Of a stretch of 64,000 nt of DNA, positions 34,274 through 45,234 are shown one piece after another (positions within the stretch are counted from its first letter, which is position 1; each line of letters opens with the position of its first letter). The notes under the pieces are model-generated. The model worked only from the letters and a program-made list of their open reading frames with translations, did no database searches and was not told where the DNA came from. The stretch covers positions 13,850,158 to 13,914,157 of the forward strand of contig CM039466.1 in assembly GCA_022414725.1 (NCBI GenBank), written 5' to 3'. Both the position numbers and the translations under genes were made by a program. Source of the DNA: Microglena sp. YARC. Lineage: Eukaryota > Chlorophyta > Chlorophyceae > Chlamydomonadales > Chlamydomonadaceae.

Positions 34274-35824
34274 TGAGAGTGCAGGGAGGGAATAGAGATG
34301 AAGCAACAAGAATTTTAAATGTTGCAGCATTATAGCACGTTTCCACCGCAGACCATGGTCCATTGCTGACCATTGCAGACCATTGACCAATGACCATTGC
34401 AGCCCTGAATGTCTTAGTGCGAGTGGGCAGGGGAGGGAATATAGATGGAGCCAACAAGGAATCTTAAATGTTGCATCTTGAGGCCTATTGCCCATGCTGC
34501 AGCTATTTGAGGCCCATTGCAGCTTAAGGGCCATATTGCCCATTTGCAGCTCGAGGCCCTTGAGATACTTGCAGCTTGAGGCCCCTCCAGCTTGAGAGCC
34601 CCCCCTGCAGCTGGTTCGCCACATGACAGCTCAAGGCCCCCCATTGGACTTATGCCCTTCCACTAGCCCCCCTGGCAGCTTGTACCCCATTGCAGCTTAT
34701 GACCATTCACATGTTGCACTCGAGACATTGCAGCTTGAGGACCACATGCCCATTTTGATGCGCAAGTGTATAGGCAGAAACCGAAAGGTTGCGCCACCTA
34801 AGTAGATTTGACTCGGATGATGATAATTCTGTTTGTCTTATCTGCTCTAACACGAAATTATGTCCCTATTACAAAGTGGTCATGCCTTGTTACACCAGCA
34901 GGGACTGCCACAGTATCTTCTCGTCATCAGAAGTAAATCATTCAAGATTCTTCACCTGCGGCTAACTCGACCGACAACATTGAAACTAGGTACCTGCTCC
35001 ACCACAATTTAGCTCCCGTATTTGCGACTAAAATAAATTCTAGGAAAATGTAAACCGGTGTTACCAAAACCTATCAAAAGAACCACACTATCAAAATACA
35101 CTTCTCGATCAATCACTTCACAAACATGCACTGGTAAACACGGAAGGTAGCTCCAATGTTATGACCGTCCTCAACGTCCTACGAAAGAGGGTCCCTGACG
35201 CCAGGCTTCCCGCAACTGCGCACCGCTGTAGTGCTGTCCGCCGGAATAGGAGCACCTCCACGCGAACGCCTACTCGACCTGATGTACTGTCGCCTTTCCT
35301 TCTTTTATCTGCCCTTCGCCTGACAGCAGCACTCTTATTAATCTATAAGTTAATCCTCCTGCCCCTTTCGTACTAATAGCGTCTAAGGTAAATACATCCG
35401 GAAAGCTCACCAACGCTTTCCACTTCAGATTGCACATCAGATAAATAGGACAGATCACTCATCGATACAAGCAACTGGAGACTTGACATTTAAGAGTAGC
35501 CAAAACTGGAGAGGAAGACCTAGTTCAACATGTCTTCTGACGCATACTAGCCTTCATGCTGTCATGACTGACAAAAAATAATCGACTGAAAAACGTTGCA
35601 CACTCCATCACGTCTCTGAGAATGTCCTTGGCCAACTTCCCCTCACATGGCGCCCAGATTAAGACCGGGGTTAATAGTTTACAAACCTTCTGCTCCATAA
35701 CTGAACTCGTAGAACACCACACACCACGCCACACAAGTACAACCTTCTACCAATAGATAGAACTTGATCAACACAAACACACACACAAGAGTATATCGAA
35801 CAATTCTAGCTTCAATCTCTCCCC

Positions 35825-36824
35825 NNNNNNNNNNNNNNNNNNNNNNNNNNNNNNNNNNNNNNNNNNNNNNNNNNNNNNNNNNNNNNNNNNNNNNNNNNNN
35901 NNNNNNNNNNNNNNNNNNNNNNNNNNNNNNNNNNNNNNNNNNNNNNNNNNNNNNNNNNNNNNNNNNNNNNNNNNNNNNNNNNNNNNNNNNNNNNNNNNNN
36001 NNNNNNNNNNNNNNNNNNNNNNNNNNNNNNNNNNNNNNNNNNNNNNNNNNNNNNNNNNNNNNNNNNNNNNNNNNNNNNNNNNNNNNNNNNNNNNNNNNNN
36101 NNNNNNNNNNNNNNNNNNNNNNNNNNNNNNNNNNNNNNNNNNNNNNNNNNNNNNNNNNNNNNNNNNNNNNNNNNNNNNNNNNNNNNNNNNNNNNNNNNNN
36201 NNNNNNNNNNNNNNNNNNNNNNNNNNNNNNNNNNNNNNNNNNNNNNNNNNNNNNNNNNNNNNNNNNNNNNNNNNNNNNNNNNNNNNNNNNNNNNNNNNNN
36301 NNNNNNNNNNNNNNNNNNNNNNNNNNNNNNNNNNNNNNNNNNNNNNNNNNNNNNNNNNNNNNNNNNNNNNNNNNNNNNNNNNNNNNNNNNNNNNNNNNNN
36401 NNNNNNNNNNNNNNNNNNNNNNNNNNNNNNNNNNNNNNNNNNNNNNNNNNNNNNNNNNNNNNNNNNNNNNNNNNNNNNNNNNNNNNNNNNNNNNNNNNNN
36501 NNNNNNNNNNNNNNNNNNNNNNNNNNNNNNNNNNNNNNNNNNNNNNNNNNNNNNNNNNNNNNNNNNNNNNNNNNNNNNNNNNNNNNNNNNNNNNNNNNNN
36601 NNNNNNNNNNNNNNNNNNNNNNNNNNNNNNNNNNNNNNNNNNNNNNNNNNNNNNNNNNNNNNNNNNNNNNNNNNNNNNNNNNNNNNNNNNNNNNNNNNNN
36701 NNNNNNNNNNNNNNNNNNNNNNNNNNNNNNNNNNNNNNNNNNNNNNNNNNNNNNNNNNNNNNNNNNNNNNNNNNNNNNNNNNNNNNNNNNNNNNNNNNNN
36801 NNNNNNNNNNNNNNNNNNNNNNNN
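35825..36824. other. Assembly gap, 1000 N
   Basis: Exactly 1000 N, so the length is a placeholder. Sequence to the left is error-rich and belongs to the right duplication block. Sequence to the right is unrelated to what follows the left block, so the true junction is unknown. Confidence 1.
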
Positions 36825-37700
36825 CTTGTAGCTGCAAGGTGCTGCATGGTGCAAGGGAGGGGAAGAGGGTTTGTTTGCTTCTACTTCTGATTTTTTTTAA
36901 ATTTTGTGTTGGTCTAGATCCCACCCAAATGACCTGGGGTTGTTCAGAGGACCCAGGTGGTGATAGCCTGCAAGGTGCTGCGGGGGCAGAAGGAGGGGGA
37001 GAGGGTATTGTTTCACTTTTACAACTTGGATTGGTTTGTTTTGCTTTGTTTTGATTCATTTTAGTTTTGTCTTGGTCTAGATCCACCAAACGACCTGGGG
37101 CTGTGGAGACCCAGGTGGTGACGGCGCAAGGTGCTGCATGTGCAGAGGAGGCGGATAGAGGGCTTATTTTGCTTACACTCTGGATTGTTTGTTTTGTTTT
37201 TGTTTTGTTTTGGTTTGGTGTGGTTGTGGTGTGTTTTGTTTTGTTTTGTTTTGGTATAGATCCACTCCAAACAACCTGGGTTGTTGAGAAGACCCAGGTG
37301 GTTGATGGTCCCAAGTGCTTGCGGTGCGTGCAGAGGGAGGCGGAAGAGGGGTTAGTTTTTATTTCTACTTCTGATTGTCGGTTTATTTTATGTTTTGTTT
37401 GGTTTGGTTTGGTTTGGTTTGGTCTAGATCCACTCAAGAACGACCGGGGTTGTTTGAAAGACCCAGGTTGGTGATGGCTGCAAGGTGTGTGCGTGGTGCA
37501 GAAGGAGGGGAGAGGGTGTTTGTTTTGCTGCTACTATCTGGATTTGGTTTGTTTTGTTTTGTTTTCGTTAGTTTTATTTTGTTTCCTTTACTTTTGTCTT
37601 GGTATAGATCTACTGAACGACCTGGGTTGTTGCAGAAGACCCAGGTATGTGAAGGCGCAAGGTGCTCGTGGTGCAATAGGCGAGAGTAATAGGCGTTTGT
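36825..37700 (-). pseudogene. ~180-bp tandem repeat of an exon-like segment
   Basis: Five or six units each contain, on the minus strand, a stretch reading like ACCTGGGTCTTC...CCCAGGTCGTT followed by AGATCTAGACCAAGAC and AAACAAAACAAA-rich spacer. Copies encode variants of LAAITNLGLSNNPGRS and TTWVSTAPGRLVDLDQ, with frames shifted between units. It looks like tandem copies of one small exon with its intron. The gene is not recognised and base quality here seems low. Confidence 0.45.
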
Positions 37701-37859
37701 TTTTGCTTCTAATCTGATTGGTTTGGTTTGATTTTGATTTTTTTGTTTGGTTTGGTTGCTTATGTCTTATTAGTTTTGGGGTTGACTTGACTTGACTTGA
37801 GTTGGGTTGGCTCCGCTCAGACAGGAGGTGACTTATACAGACCCCTAACTTACCCTGGC

Positions 37860-38290
37860 ATGCCTTGATGTGCACCAATGCCAGCGTGCCTGGCTCGACA
37901 GAGTTCCCGCATCACTCACCTCTGGGCACAACCGCTCTGGCGCAAGCACTTATGCAGCACAATGCCAGGTGCCGTGGCCTCAACCAGAGCCATCACTCAC
38001 CTCTGCCGCATGCCTTGATTGAGCCAATGCCAGGTGCCGTGGCCCGACAGACCATCACTCACCTCTGGGCAAGCCTTGATGTGGCACAACGCCAGGTTGC
38101 CGTGTGGCCTCAACAGAGCATGCTTTATTCTTGGCCTTGGACATCACCCCAACCAGCTTGGCAAGAGCCCTCTTCCACTGAGTCACTAGCTTCTGGACAG
38201 CTAGCGAGTGGATGTTGCCTTCTGTACGTTAAGCATGATCAGGAGGGAAGAGAGACGGAGAGGCTTCCATCTAAGTTGATAGAGGGATGG
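37860..38290 (-). pseudogene. Coding-like exon fragments with GTGAGT donors, tandem copies
   Basis: At 37860-38110 a segment reading HGNLALCHIKACPE or QPGVVPHQGLPR, ending GCCCAGAG/GTGAGTGATG, occurs three to four times. At 38130-38270 a second segment reads IHSLAVQKLV and ALAKLVGVMSKAKNK. The latter recurs, cleaner, at 38590-38725 as MEALRLSPDHAS and NIHSLAVQKLVLQW. These are probably exons of an unrecognised minus-strand gene. Indels between copies prevent a model. Confidence 0.45.
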
Positions 38291-38394
38291 GGTGGGGGTA
38301 AGGGGTGGGTAGAGGGTGTTCAGAAGGGTACTACTTCGAAGGAGGTAGGGTGGAGGGGTGGAGGTTGGGGCGGGTCGAGGGACTGAGGTGTTGT

Positions 38395-38590
38395 GTGCAG
38401 TGTGTGTGTGTATGTGTGTGTGTGTGTGTGCGTATAGTGTGTATTGTGTGTGTATGTGTGTGTGTATGTGTGTGTGTGTGTATGTGTGTGCACTGCTGTG
38501 TGTGTGTGTTGTATGTGTGTGTGTGTGTGCATGTGTGCGTGCGTGTGGTGTGGGGGGTGGGGTGGGTGGTGGGGAGGGGGGGGGCGGATT
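38395..38590. repeat. (TG)n microsatellite
   Basis: TGTGTATGTGTG-type tract followed by a GGGGTGGG run. Confidence 0.95.
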
Positions 38591-38954
38591 GCAAGGCAAG
38601 CCCTCTGGCCACTGAAGCACTAGCTTCTGGACAGCTAGCGAGTGGATGTTGTTCTTCCTGTGGCTAGCATGATCAGGAGAGAGACGGAGAGCTTCCATCT
38701 GGGTTGAAGGGATGGGGTGGGCGTAAGGGGCGTGGGTTAGGGCGGTGGGGTAAGTGGTGGCGGAAGGGGTGAGGTTCAGATGAGGGCGTGAAAAAAGGTT
38801 AGGGGTGGGGGGTGAGGGAGCGGATGTGAGTGTCAATTCGTGTGTGTGTTTTCTGTGTGTGTGTGTCTGAGTCTGTGTCGTGAGGTGCGGTAGTACCGGT
38901 GTGTGGGGGTGGGGGGGTCGAGTGGGGGGCGGGGCTTGCAAGTGCGATCACGAT

Positions 38955-39279
38955 GACTCACCTTGGAGCCGCCTGCTAGTCTTCACATATTTTATTTGGG
39001 TGGGTGCGGTGGGGTGGGCGTGGGGGGGGTAGGTGACCCATCACACCACCTCCCCACCAACCATCACCCACCAACACCACCACCACACCACCTTGAGAGT
39101 CGCCCCACTGGTATTCGCAATACGCAAAAAGTTTTAAGTGTGTAGGTGACCATTCACCATCACCTTCCCCTCCAACACACACACCACCACTACCACCACC
39201 TCACCACCTTGGAGCTTCCCACTGGCCTTCACAATTTGTTGTTGTGCTTCATGATGGTTGTTGTTGTCTTGTTGATGTG

Positions 39280-39311
<32 letters not shown>

Positions 39312-39398
39312 ATGTTGATTGATGTTGTTGGATGTTGTTGTTGTTGTTGGGCTTGTTGTTCGTTGTTGGTTGTTGTTAGTTTGTTGTTGTTGTTGTAG

Positions 39399-39435
<37 letters not shown>

Positions 39436-39850
39436 GATTGCCCTGGGGTTGCGGGGGGCAGAGCGGCGGGGGGAGGAGGAATACAAAAAAAGCTCACCTT
39501 GGGAAACTGACCACTGCGTCTTCACTTGTTGTTGTATATTGTGGTTGTTGTTGTTGTTGTTGTTGTTCGCTGGTGTGGTGTTATTGTGTTGGTGTTAGTG
39601 TTGGTGTTGGTGCTGCTGTTGGCGTGTTGGTCTTGGTGTTGTTGCTGTTGGTGTTGTTGTTTGTTGTTTTGTGTCTGCTGTTGCTTAGTTACACAACAAG
39701 TTTGTTGTTGTATAGGTGTGTGTGTGGGGGGGGGGCGCGGGGGTTAAAGGGGCGGTGGTGGTGGGGGGGGGGGGGGCCAAAAAGATGAACACACCTTGGA
39801 AGCTGGAACCAATTTGCTGGTCTCACAATACGCTTAGCTTCTCCACTGCT
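38955..39850 (-). pseudogene. Five tandem copies of a short exon end, separated by GTT-rich spacer
   Basis: On the minus strand a stretch ending (C)TCCAAG/GTG recurs at about 38957-39000, 39090-39125, 39205-39240, 39490-39525 and 39790-39835. Donors are GTGAGT, GTGGTG, GTGGTG, GTGAGC and GTGTGT. Spacers are GGTGGG and long (GTT)n tracts (39240-39440, 39535-39720). The parent protein is not recognised. Confidence 0.5.
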
Positions 39851-39899
39851 TGCTCAGGGTGAGGGCCAAAGCCCCCCCTTCCTGCCCCCCACTCCTCCC

Positions 39900-41225
39900 C
39901 TAGCCCTCCCTCAGCTAACACATCTTCCAGGCGGGCACCAACGCAGCCACCCTGGCTGCCACCTGCGTCCCAAGCCCCGTGGCGACTCTAGCTGCCACCT
40001 AGGTCCCAAGCACCGGTAGTAAAAGTAGCCAAGCCGCTTGGGAATCGGGCCCAAGCCAACTGGCTGCCACTGTGATAACCTGAAACTGTATGCATGGCAG
40101 TTGGCGAGCTGCCTCGCCCTGGTTGTTGCCCGCTGCTGCCCAGTCACGAGGCCCCCTAGGTTTGAAGGTGTGCCTTGTGATGCGTCGGTGGTGCGAGACC
40201 GCAGATGGCAAGGAAAGGATAGCCCGAGCCGTCGTGTGTACGGCAGAAGCGATGGTGTCAACGTCAAAGGAATGGGAATGCGATCTTGTGGCTGGACACG
40301 AGGTAGCAAGAAGCCTGGTGGTGGGTGGATAGGCGGATAGGTGGGTGGCGTGGTCTTTTGTAGGTGGGTGGGAGGGTGGGTTGATGGAGGGAAGTATGAG
40401 GTTGATGAGGCATGGAGGTGTTGCTGCTGACAAGGGAAAGCCTGAGCTTGTGTGCAGCAGACAGGACGGTAAGTTAAGGTTCAAAGACGATCTGTGGGTG
40501 GAGCCAGTAGCCCATAGCCTGGTGGGTGGGTGGGCCGGATAGGTGGCTGTGGGTGGGTGGGTGGGTAGATGGGTGGGGGCGGGATAGGTTGGTGGGTGGG
40601 TGCGATGGGTAGAATGGGAGGGAGGGTAGGAAAGGTGAGCTTGTGGGTGGAGTGGATGATGAGGGGGAAGGCATGAGGTATGAGGCATTGTGAGGAGTTT
40701 GCTGCAAGTTAGGGATAGCCAAGCTCGTGTGCGGCAGAGAGGATGGTGTCAAGCGTTCAAAGGCGATCTTGTGGGTGGGCGGCAGGTAGAACAGTCCTGG
40801 TGGGTGGGTGGGTGGGTGGGTGGGTGGGAGGTAGTGGTGGGTGGGTGGGTGGTGAGGCTTTCGAATCAGCCGGACTAGTAGAACAGCCTGGGGGTGGGTG
40901 GGTGGAGGTGGGTGGGGGCTAGAACAGCCTCGTGGGTGGGTGAATGGGTGGGTGGGTGGGTGGCGTGGGAGGATAGAACAGCCTGGTGGGTGGGTGCGGC
41001 TGGTGACGTGGGTGGGGAGGATGAAGGAAAGAATATGTTGTAGGAGAGGAGTTGAGTTGGTGTGGTTGGTCATGTGATGAGGTAGGTGGTTGGTTGGGCG
41101 GGGAGGTGGTTGGTTTAGGTGGGGAGGAGGAAGGATGAGGTATGTTGTAGGAGAGGAGTTGAGCATGGGTGTGTAAAGAGGAGGGAGGGAGGAGGGAGGA
41201 GGGGGGGGAGGGGGGGGGGGGGGGG
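39900..41225 (-). repeat. (TGGG)n introns with repeated exon-like segments
   Basis: Exon-like minus-strand segments recur at about 40168-40310, 40440-40510 and 40690-40790. They share CACAAGATCG and a stretch that reads TILSAAHELGYP-like in the best frame, separated by long TGGGTGGG tracts. 39930-40130 also contains short duplicated VAARVA-like pieces. No family is recognised. Confidence 0.5.
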
Positions 41226-41790
41226 GGGACTAGGACCAGTGATTTTTTTTTCAAATCTGAAAGTGGGGTTTTTCTAGCTTTATGGAAGTTCTACGCCTAC
41301 CTCCAGGGACAGCGTTTTAGTGATTTTTGTAGGTTTTTGTAGCTTTTTGGCCCATTTTGGGCCAAAATAATAAAAAACTTTTTTTTTTCACTACTGTATA
41401 GCGATTATTTCTCCAAAAAACAAGGGTCAAAATTTCGTGACTACCTATGCGATCGCTATATATAGCGGAAATATATCCCTGCACCAGTAGGATACCGAGG
41501 CATCTGCTAAACATTGAGCTATCAAGATTAAATTCCAGGTTATCCGAAGGGGGGGTTGTGGCCGAGAGCCGGTTCTATTATATTTTTGAGATATCTCCTA
41601 TATTATGTGACCCCGTACAGTACACCCCTACAGTACATGTGACCTGTTTTTATTATATTTTGAGATATTCTACATGGCGTATCATATAACCTGTATAAAC
41701 CTGTCTTAACACTGTATATATAACTGTTATAACTGTTTGATAACTGTATGGTTCCTAACATGTATATATAACTGTATAACTGTATAACTA
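41226..41790. other. No gene recognised
   Basis: AT-rich non-coding sequence with a duplicated TATTATATTTTTGAGATATT segment (41576-41672) and TATATAACTGTATAACTG repeats. Confidence 0.55.
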
Positions 41791-41799
41791 TATAAGGTT

Positions 41800-42720
41800 C
41801 TCACTGCTGTGGTACCCAGCTGGCCCTGCCAGCCCCAAGAATCTATTGGGCTTGCAAAACTATACGGCACTTTGTTTTGTCTTCTCTTCTTATTATTATT
41901 ATTTAGTACTCGTCAAAGTGCTGTGACACCCAACCCTGGCCCCTGCAGCTCCAGAATCTATTGGGTTGTGTTTGCCAACTATTTATTGGATCATTATAAT
42001 TAATTGCATATTTGTTTATTCGCGGCACTCACTGCTGTGACACTCACCTGGCCCTGCAGCTCCAGAATCTATTGGGTATATTTATTTTATTTATATATCT
42101 TATGAGGCACTAACTGCTGTAAACAGAATATGATCCAGCTGTGCGAGTTATAACATATCATTTATGTATTTTTTATTTTTTTATTATGTATTTAATTTAT
42201 TGATTATTTATGTACGTATGTATGTATTTATTTATTTATAAGGGACTCACTGCTGTGAAACCCAGCTGGCCCTGTAGCTCCAGAATCTATTGTGATGGCC
42301 AGAGTACTTCAAGTGGCCAAATTGGCCAGCGCTTTAGCGCACTTGAAAACAAACAAACTGCGCTTTGTAGTGCAAAAAGCGCAAAAATTGCTTGCAGCGC
42401 CCACAAGGGGTATGCCAAAAAACACCTGCCCGCTTAAAGCGCAGAGGCGGGTCAAACAGTCAGCGCTCAAAAGCGCAAAAGCGCGCGCTTTGAATTACCC
42501 TGGTGATGGCTAACTAGGCCAACGAGACATGACCAACCTCAATCTATCAAGATCCCTTATATTATACATTTATGTGTTATTTATTACATCATATTCATTT
42601 GTTATTTATTTATCGGAATATTTTTACTTATTTATTTATTTATTGATATTTAAGGCACGTACTGCTGTAACAACCAGCTGATCTTGTAGCTCCATAATCT
42701 GATCTTGCTGTGAGTATTAT
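41800..42720 (-). pseudogene. Six or more tandem copies of an exon 3' end with its splice donor
   Basis: Minus-strand segments matching the last ~45 bases of the exon at 42887-43026 occur at about 41800-41850, 41915-41970, 42020-42075, 42105-42150, 42243-42296 and 42655-42715. Each reads ATTCTGGAGCTGCAGG...ACAGCA and then GTGAGT, GTGAGA, GTTAGT or GTACGT. Spacers are TTTAT-rich. The same exon end and donor have therefore been multiplied down the intron. Confidence 0.8.
42300..42502. mobile_element. hAT-like MITE with perfect 8-bp TSD
   Basis: 203 bp, starts CAGAGTACTTC and ends AATTACCCTG, reverse orientation relative to 26553-26747. The flanks are GTGATGGC at 42292-42299 and 42503-42510. 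It sits in one of the exon-copy spacers. Confidence 0.92.
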
Positions 42721-42886
42721 TACATAATCATTTATTATATTGTTTATTATTATTTATTGATGTATTTATTTATTATTATTGATTAATTAATTAATTAATC
42801 AATTAATTAATCAATTCATTAATATTAAATTGATTTATACGAGATATTTATTGATTTGTTTATGTATTGATATTTAAGGCACTTAC

Positions 42887-43026
42887 TGCTGTAACACCCA
42901 GCTGATCCTGTAGCTCCAGAATCTGGTCCAGCTGTGCGTACACAATGAAATGGTCCTGGGGGATGTAGTTGATGACGCTGGCACCGTCCAAAGCCCCCAC
43001 TGCCTCTCTCAGCTGGTCCCCTTGGC
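42887..43026 (-). CDS. Exon resembling the propeptide region of an S8 peptidase
   Basis: 140-bp minus-strand exon, acceptor CTCCCCAG and donor GTAAGT (42881-42886). It encodes LREAVGALDGASVINYIPQD followed by HFIVYAQLDQILELQDQLGV and TA. The pattern (hydrophobic residues, GA-V--YIP-D-F-V, then a leucine-rich helix) resembles the inhibitor-like N-terminal region of subtilisin-family proteins. No catalytic Asp/His/Ser blocks were found in the window, so this is a weak homology call. The exon itself is well supported by its splice sites and by the many partial copies downstream of it. Confidence 0.6.
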
Positions 43027-43059
43027 CTGGGGAGGCAAGACCCACTAGGAAGACGTGGG

Positions 43060-43520
43060 GAGCTAAGAGTGAGGTGCCCCCTAGAAGCAATCTGGCCCTC
43101 CGGTGTTCTGTGCCTCTGTGGTAGGTGTGAGGGGTGGAGGTGGGGTGGGTGGGTGGGCAGCTGAGAGCGGATGTGCCCCCTATTTAGCAATCGCTCGGTG
43201 TTCAGTGCCTCTGCGGTAGGTTGTGAGGGGTTGGGTTGGGTTGGGTTGGGTTGGGTTTGGGGTTGGGTTGGGTTGGGTTGGGTTGGTTGGGTGGGTTGGC
43301 GTTGGGTTGGTTGGGTTGGGTTGGGTTGGGTTGGTTGGGAGGGCAGCTGAGAGGGAGGTGCCCCCTAGTAGCAATCGGCGGTGTTCTGTGCCTCTGTGCT
43401 AGGTGTGAGGGGTGGGAGTGGTGGGGGGGGGGTGGTGTGTGGATGGGTGGGCAGCTGAGAGCGAGGTGCCTCCTAGTAGCAATCGGTGGTGTTCTGTGCC
43501 TCTGTGGTAGTGTGAGGGGG
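43060..43520 (-). pseudogene. Four tandem copies of a GGGGGCACCTC-containing exon-like segment with (GGTTG)n
   Basis: Plus-strand units GAGGTGCCCCCTAGTAGCAA followed by a GTGTTCTGTGCCTCTG segment recur at 43065, 43165, 43350 and 43460. On the minus strand they read GTEHR--LLLGGTSLSA. Spacers are GTGGGGTGGG and (GGTTG)n (43208-43340). 43521-44000 is non-coding with T/G-rich sequence. Confidence 0.55.
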
Positions 43521-44419
43521 TGGGGTGGGTGGGGTGCGTAGGGTGTTTTTTTGTGTGTGTTGTGATTGTGTTTGTGTGTGTGTCCTCTTTCCTTACCCTA
43601 CGTCCCCACTTCCCCCTCATGTCTACCTTGTGTATGTGTGTAAACCGCTTCCACTTTTGTATTCTTCCTGTTGCTCCCTCTTTTGATGAGGTGCTTCCGT
43701 ATCTTAGCGGACAGGAGGCGGCCTTAGGTGGCAGGGCACTCGGGCTGGGCTACAACTGAGATATGTTCGTCCCACATCACGTGTGATCTATTGTACTCAT
43801 GTTTGTACTGGTGTCAGTAGGAAAGGGTGGTGGGGTTTGATTCCTCAACTATTTGGGTGTCCTGGCCCTGAGTGAATCTTAATCTCCGTCCCGACCGACC
43901 AGGGCAGAGAGCTTGTCTGTCCTGGTCAACACAGTGTCCAATGAGGGTCAGTGGTCAGTGTAGGGCCAGTGGTGTCTTGGAGACACTGGTTTGCTTTGAA
44001 TTTAAACAGAAGAGTGTAGAAACTGAAGAACAGATCCTGTTTCAAGCACACAGTTGATATAGACAGTCCCAGGGTAGGGGGAGACCATGGTCAGTGTAGG
44101 GCCAGTGGTGGTAGCCCTTCGCCCCCCTCGCCCCCCGAGCACCATTCCCCACATGCCCTTGCCCTTCCCATCTGCACCCTTCCATACATGCCCTTGCACA
44201 CACACACACCCTTGCACCTCTTCTCACGTGCCCTAGCATGACCCCCCTGCAATATTGCCCGCTTGCCCATTCCCCCCCCCCCCCCCACCCCCCCCCCCCC
44301 CCCCCCCCCCAGGTCAGTGTAGAGCCAGTGGGTGCAGGTGTGATTGGTTGTGGAATCTTGGGTCGGCATTTCCCGTATATCTACTGGTGACAGTAGGAAA
44401 GGGTGGTGAGGTTCGATTC

Positions 44420-45175
44420 CTTAAGGACTGTGGTGTCCTGGAGCTAGGCGAATCTTAGCCTCTTGGTGCCTGTGTGATTTGTCATGATGACATATATGAT
44501 GTGTGGATGTGTCATTAACAACTTTAGTGTCCTGGACCTGAGTGAATCTTAGACTGGTAGTGCCGGTGTGATTGGTTGTGTTGACATATATGATGTGTGT
44601 ACGTGTGTATGTATCGTTAAAGACTTTGGTGCCCTGGACCTGGGCGAACCTTAGACTCATGGTGCTGGTGTGATTGGTCGTGATGACATATATGATGTGT
44701 GTATGTGTGTGTGTATGTTTCATTAACGACTTGAATGTCCTGCACCTGAGTGAATCTTACACTGGTGGTGTTGGTGTGATCGGTCGTGATGGCATATATG
44801 ATGTGTGTATGACTTGAGTGTCCTTAACAACTTTAGTGACCTGCACCTGGGCGAATCGTAGACTGGTGGTGTTGGTGTGATTGGTTGTGATGACATATAT
44901 GATGTGTGTGTGTGTATGTATCTTTCGTTATTGACTTTAGTGTCCTGGACCTGGGAAAACTTTAAACTGGTGGTGCCGGTGTGATTGGCCGTGATGACAT
45001 TTTTGATGTGTGTATGTGTATGTGTACGTGTATGTATCATTAGCGACTTTGGTGCCCTGGACCTGGGCGAAGCTTAGACTCTTGGTGCTGGTGTGATTGG
45101 ACGTGATGCCATATATGATGTGTGTACGACTTGAGTGTCCTGGACCTGAGCGAATCTTAGACTGGTGGTGATTTG
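44420..45175 (-). repeat. ~120-bp tandem repeat of an exon-like segment, six or seven units
   Basis: Each unit carries, on the minus strand, TNHT-TTSLRFAQVQDTKV-like codons followed by a (TACACA)n and CATATATGTCATCA spacer. Related single sequence lies at 43870-44100, including CCTGGACCTGAG-type motifs. The pattern is the same as at 41.8-43.5 kb: exon piece plus microsatellite spacer, multiplied. Confidence 0.6.
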
Positions 45176-45234
45176 TCACACTACCACATGCAACACCATA
45201 TTGCCCCTCTCAACCTGAGCACCCCCTACCTTTG

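Larger units (their letters stand above)
29353..35824. repeat. Right copy of the ~6.45-kb duplication, ending at a gap
   Basis: Same content and order as 1-6450. Up to about 34470 it differs only by scattered single-base indels. From there to 35824 insertions and deletions occur every few bases, which looks like unpolished long-read sequence next to the gap rather than biological divergence. Confidence 0.95.

Noticed and set aside
35679..37437. Long ORFs of 355-541 codons spanning the N run
   Set aside because: They are created by translating 1000 unknown bases and have no real continuity.
38201..38941. 246-codon Pro/Thr/His-rich minus-strand ORF
   Set aside because: Most of it is a CA/CCCCA microsatellite; only the MEALRLS...QKLV piece looks coding.
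43208..43340. (GGTTG)n as telomeric or interstitial telomere repeat
   Set aside because: The pentamer does not match a known telomere unit, and it sits as spacer among tandem exon-like copies.
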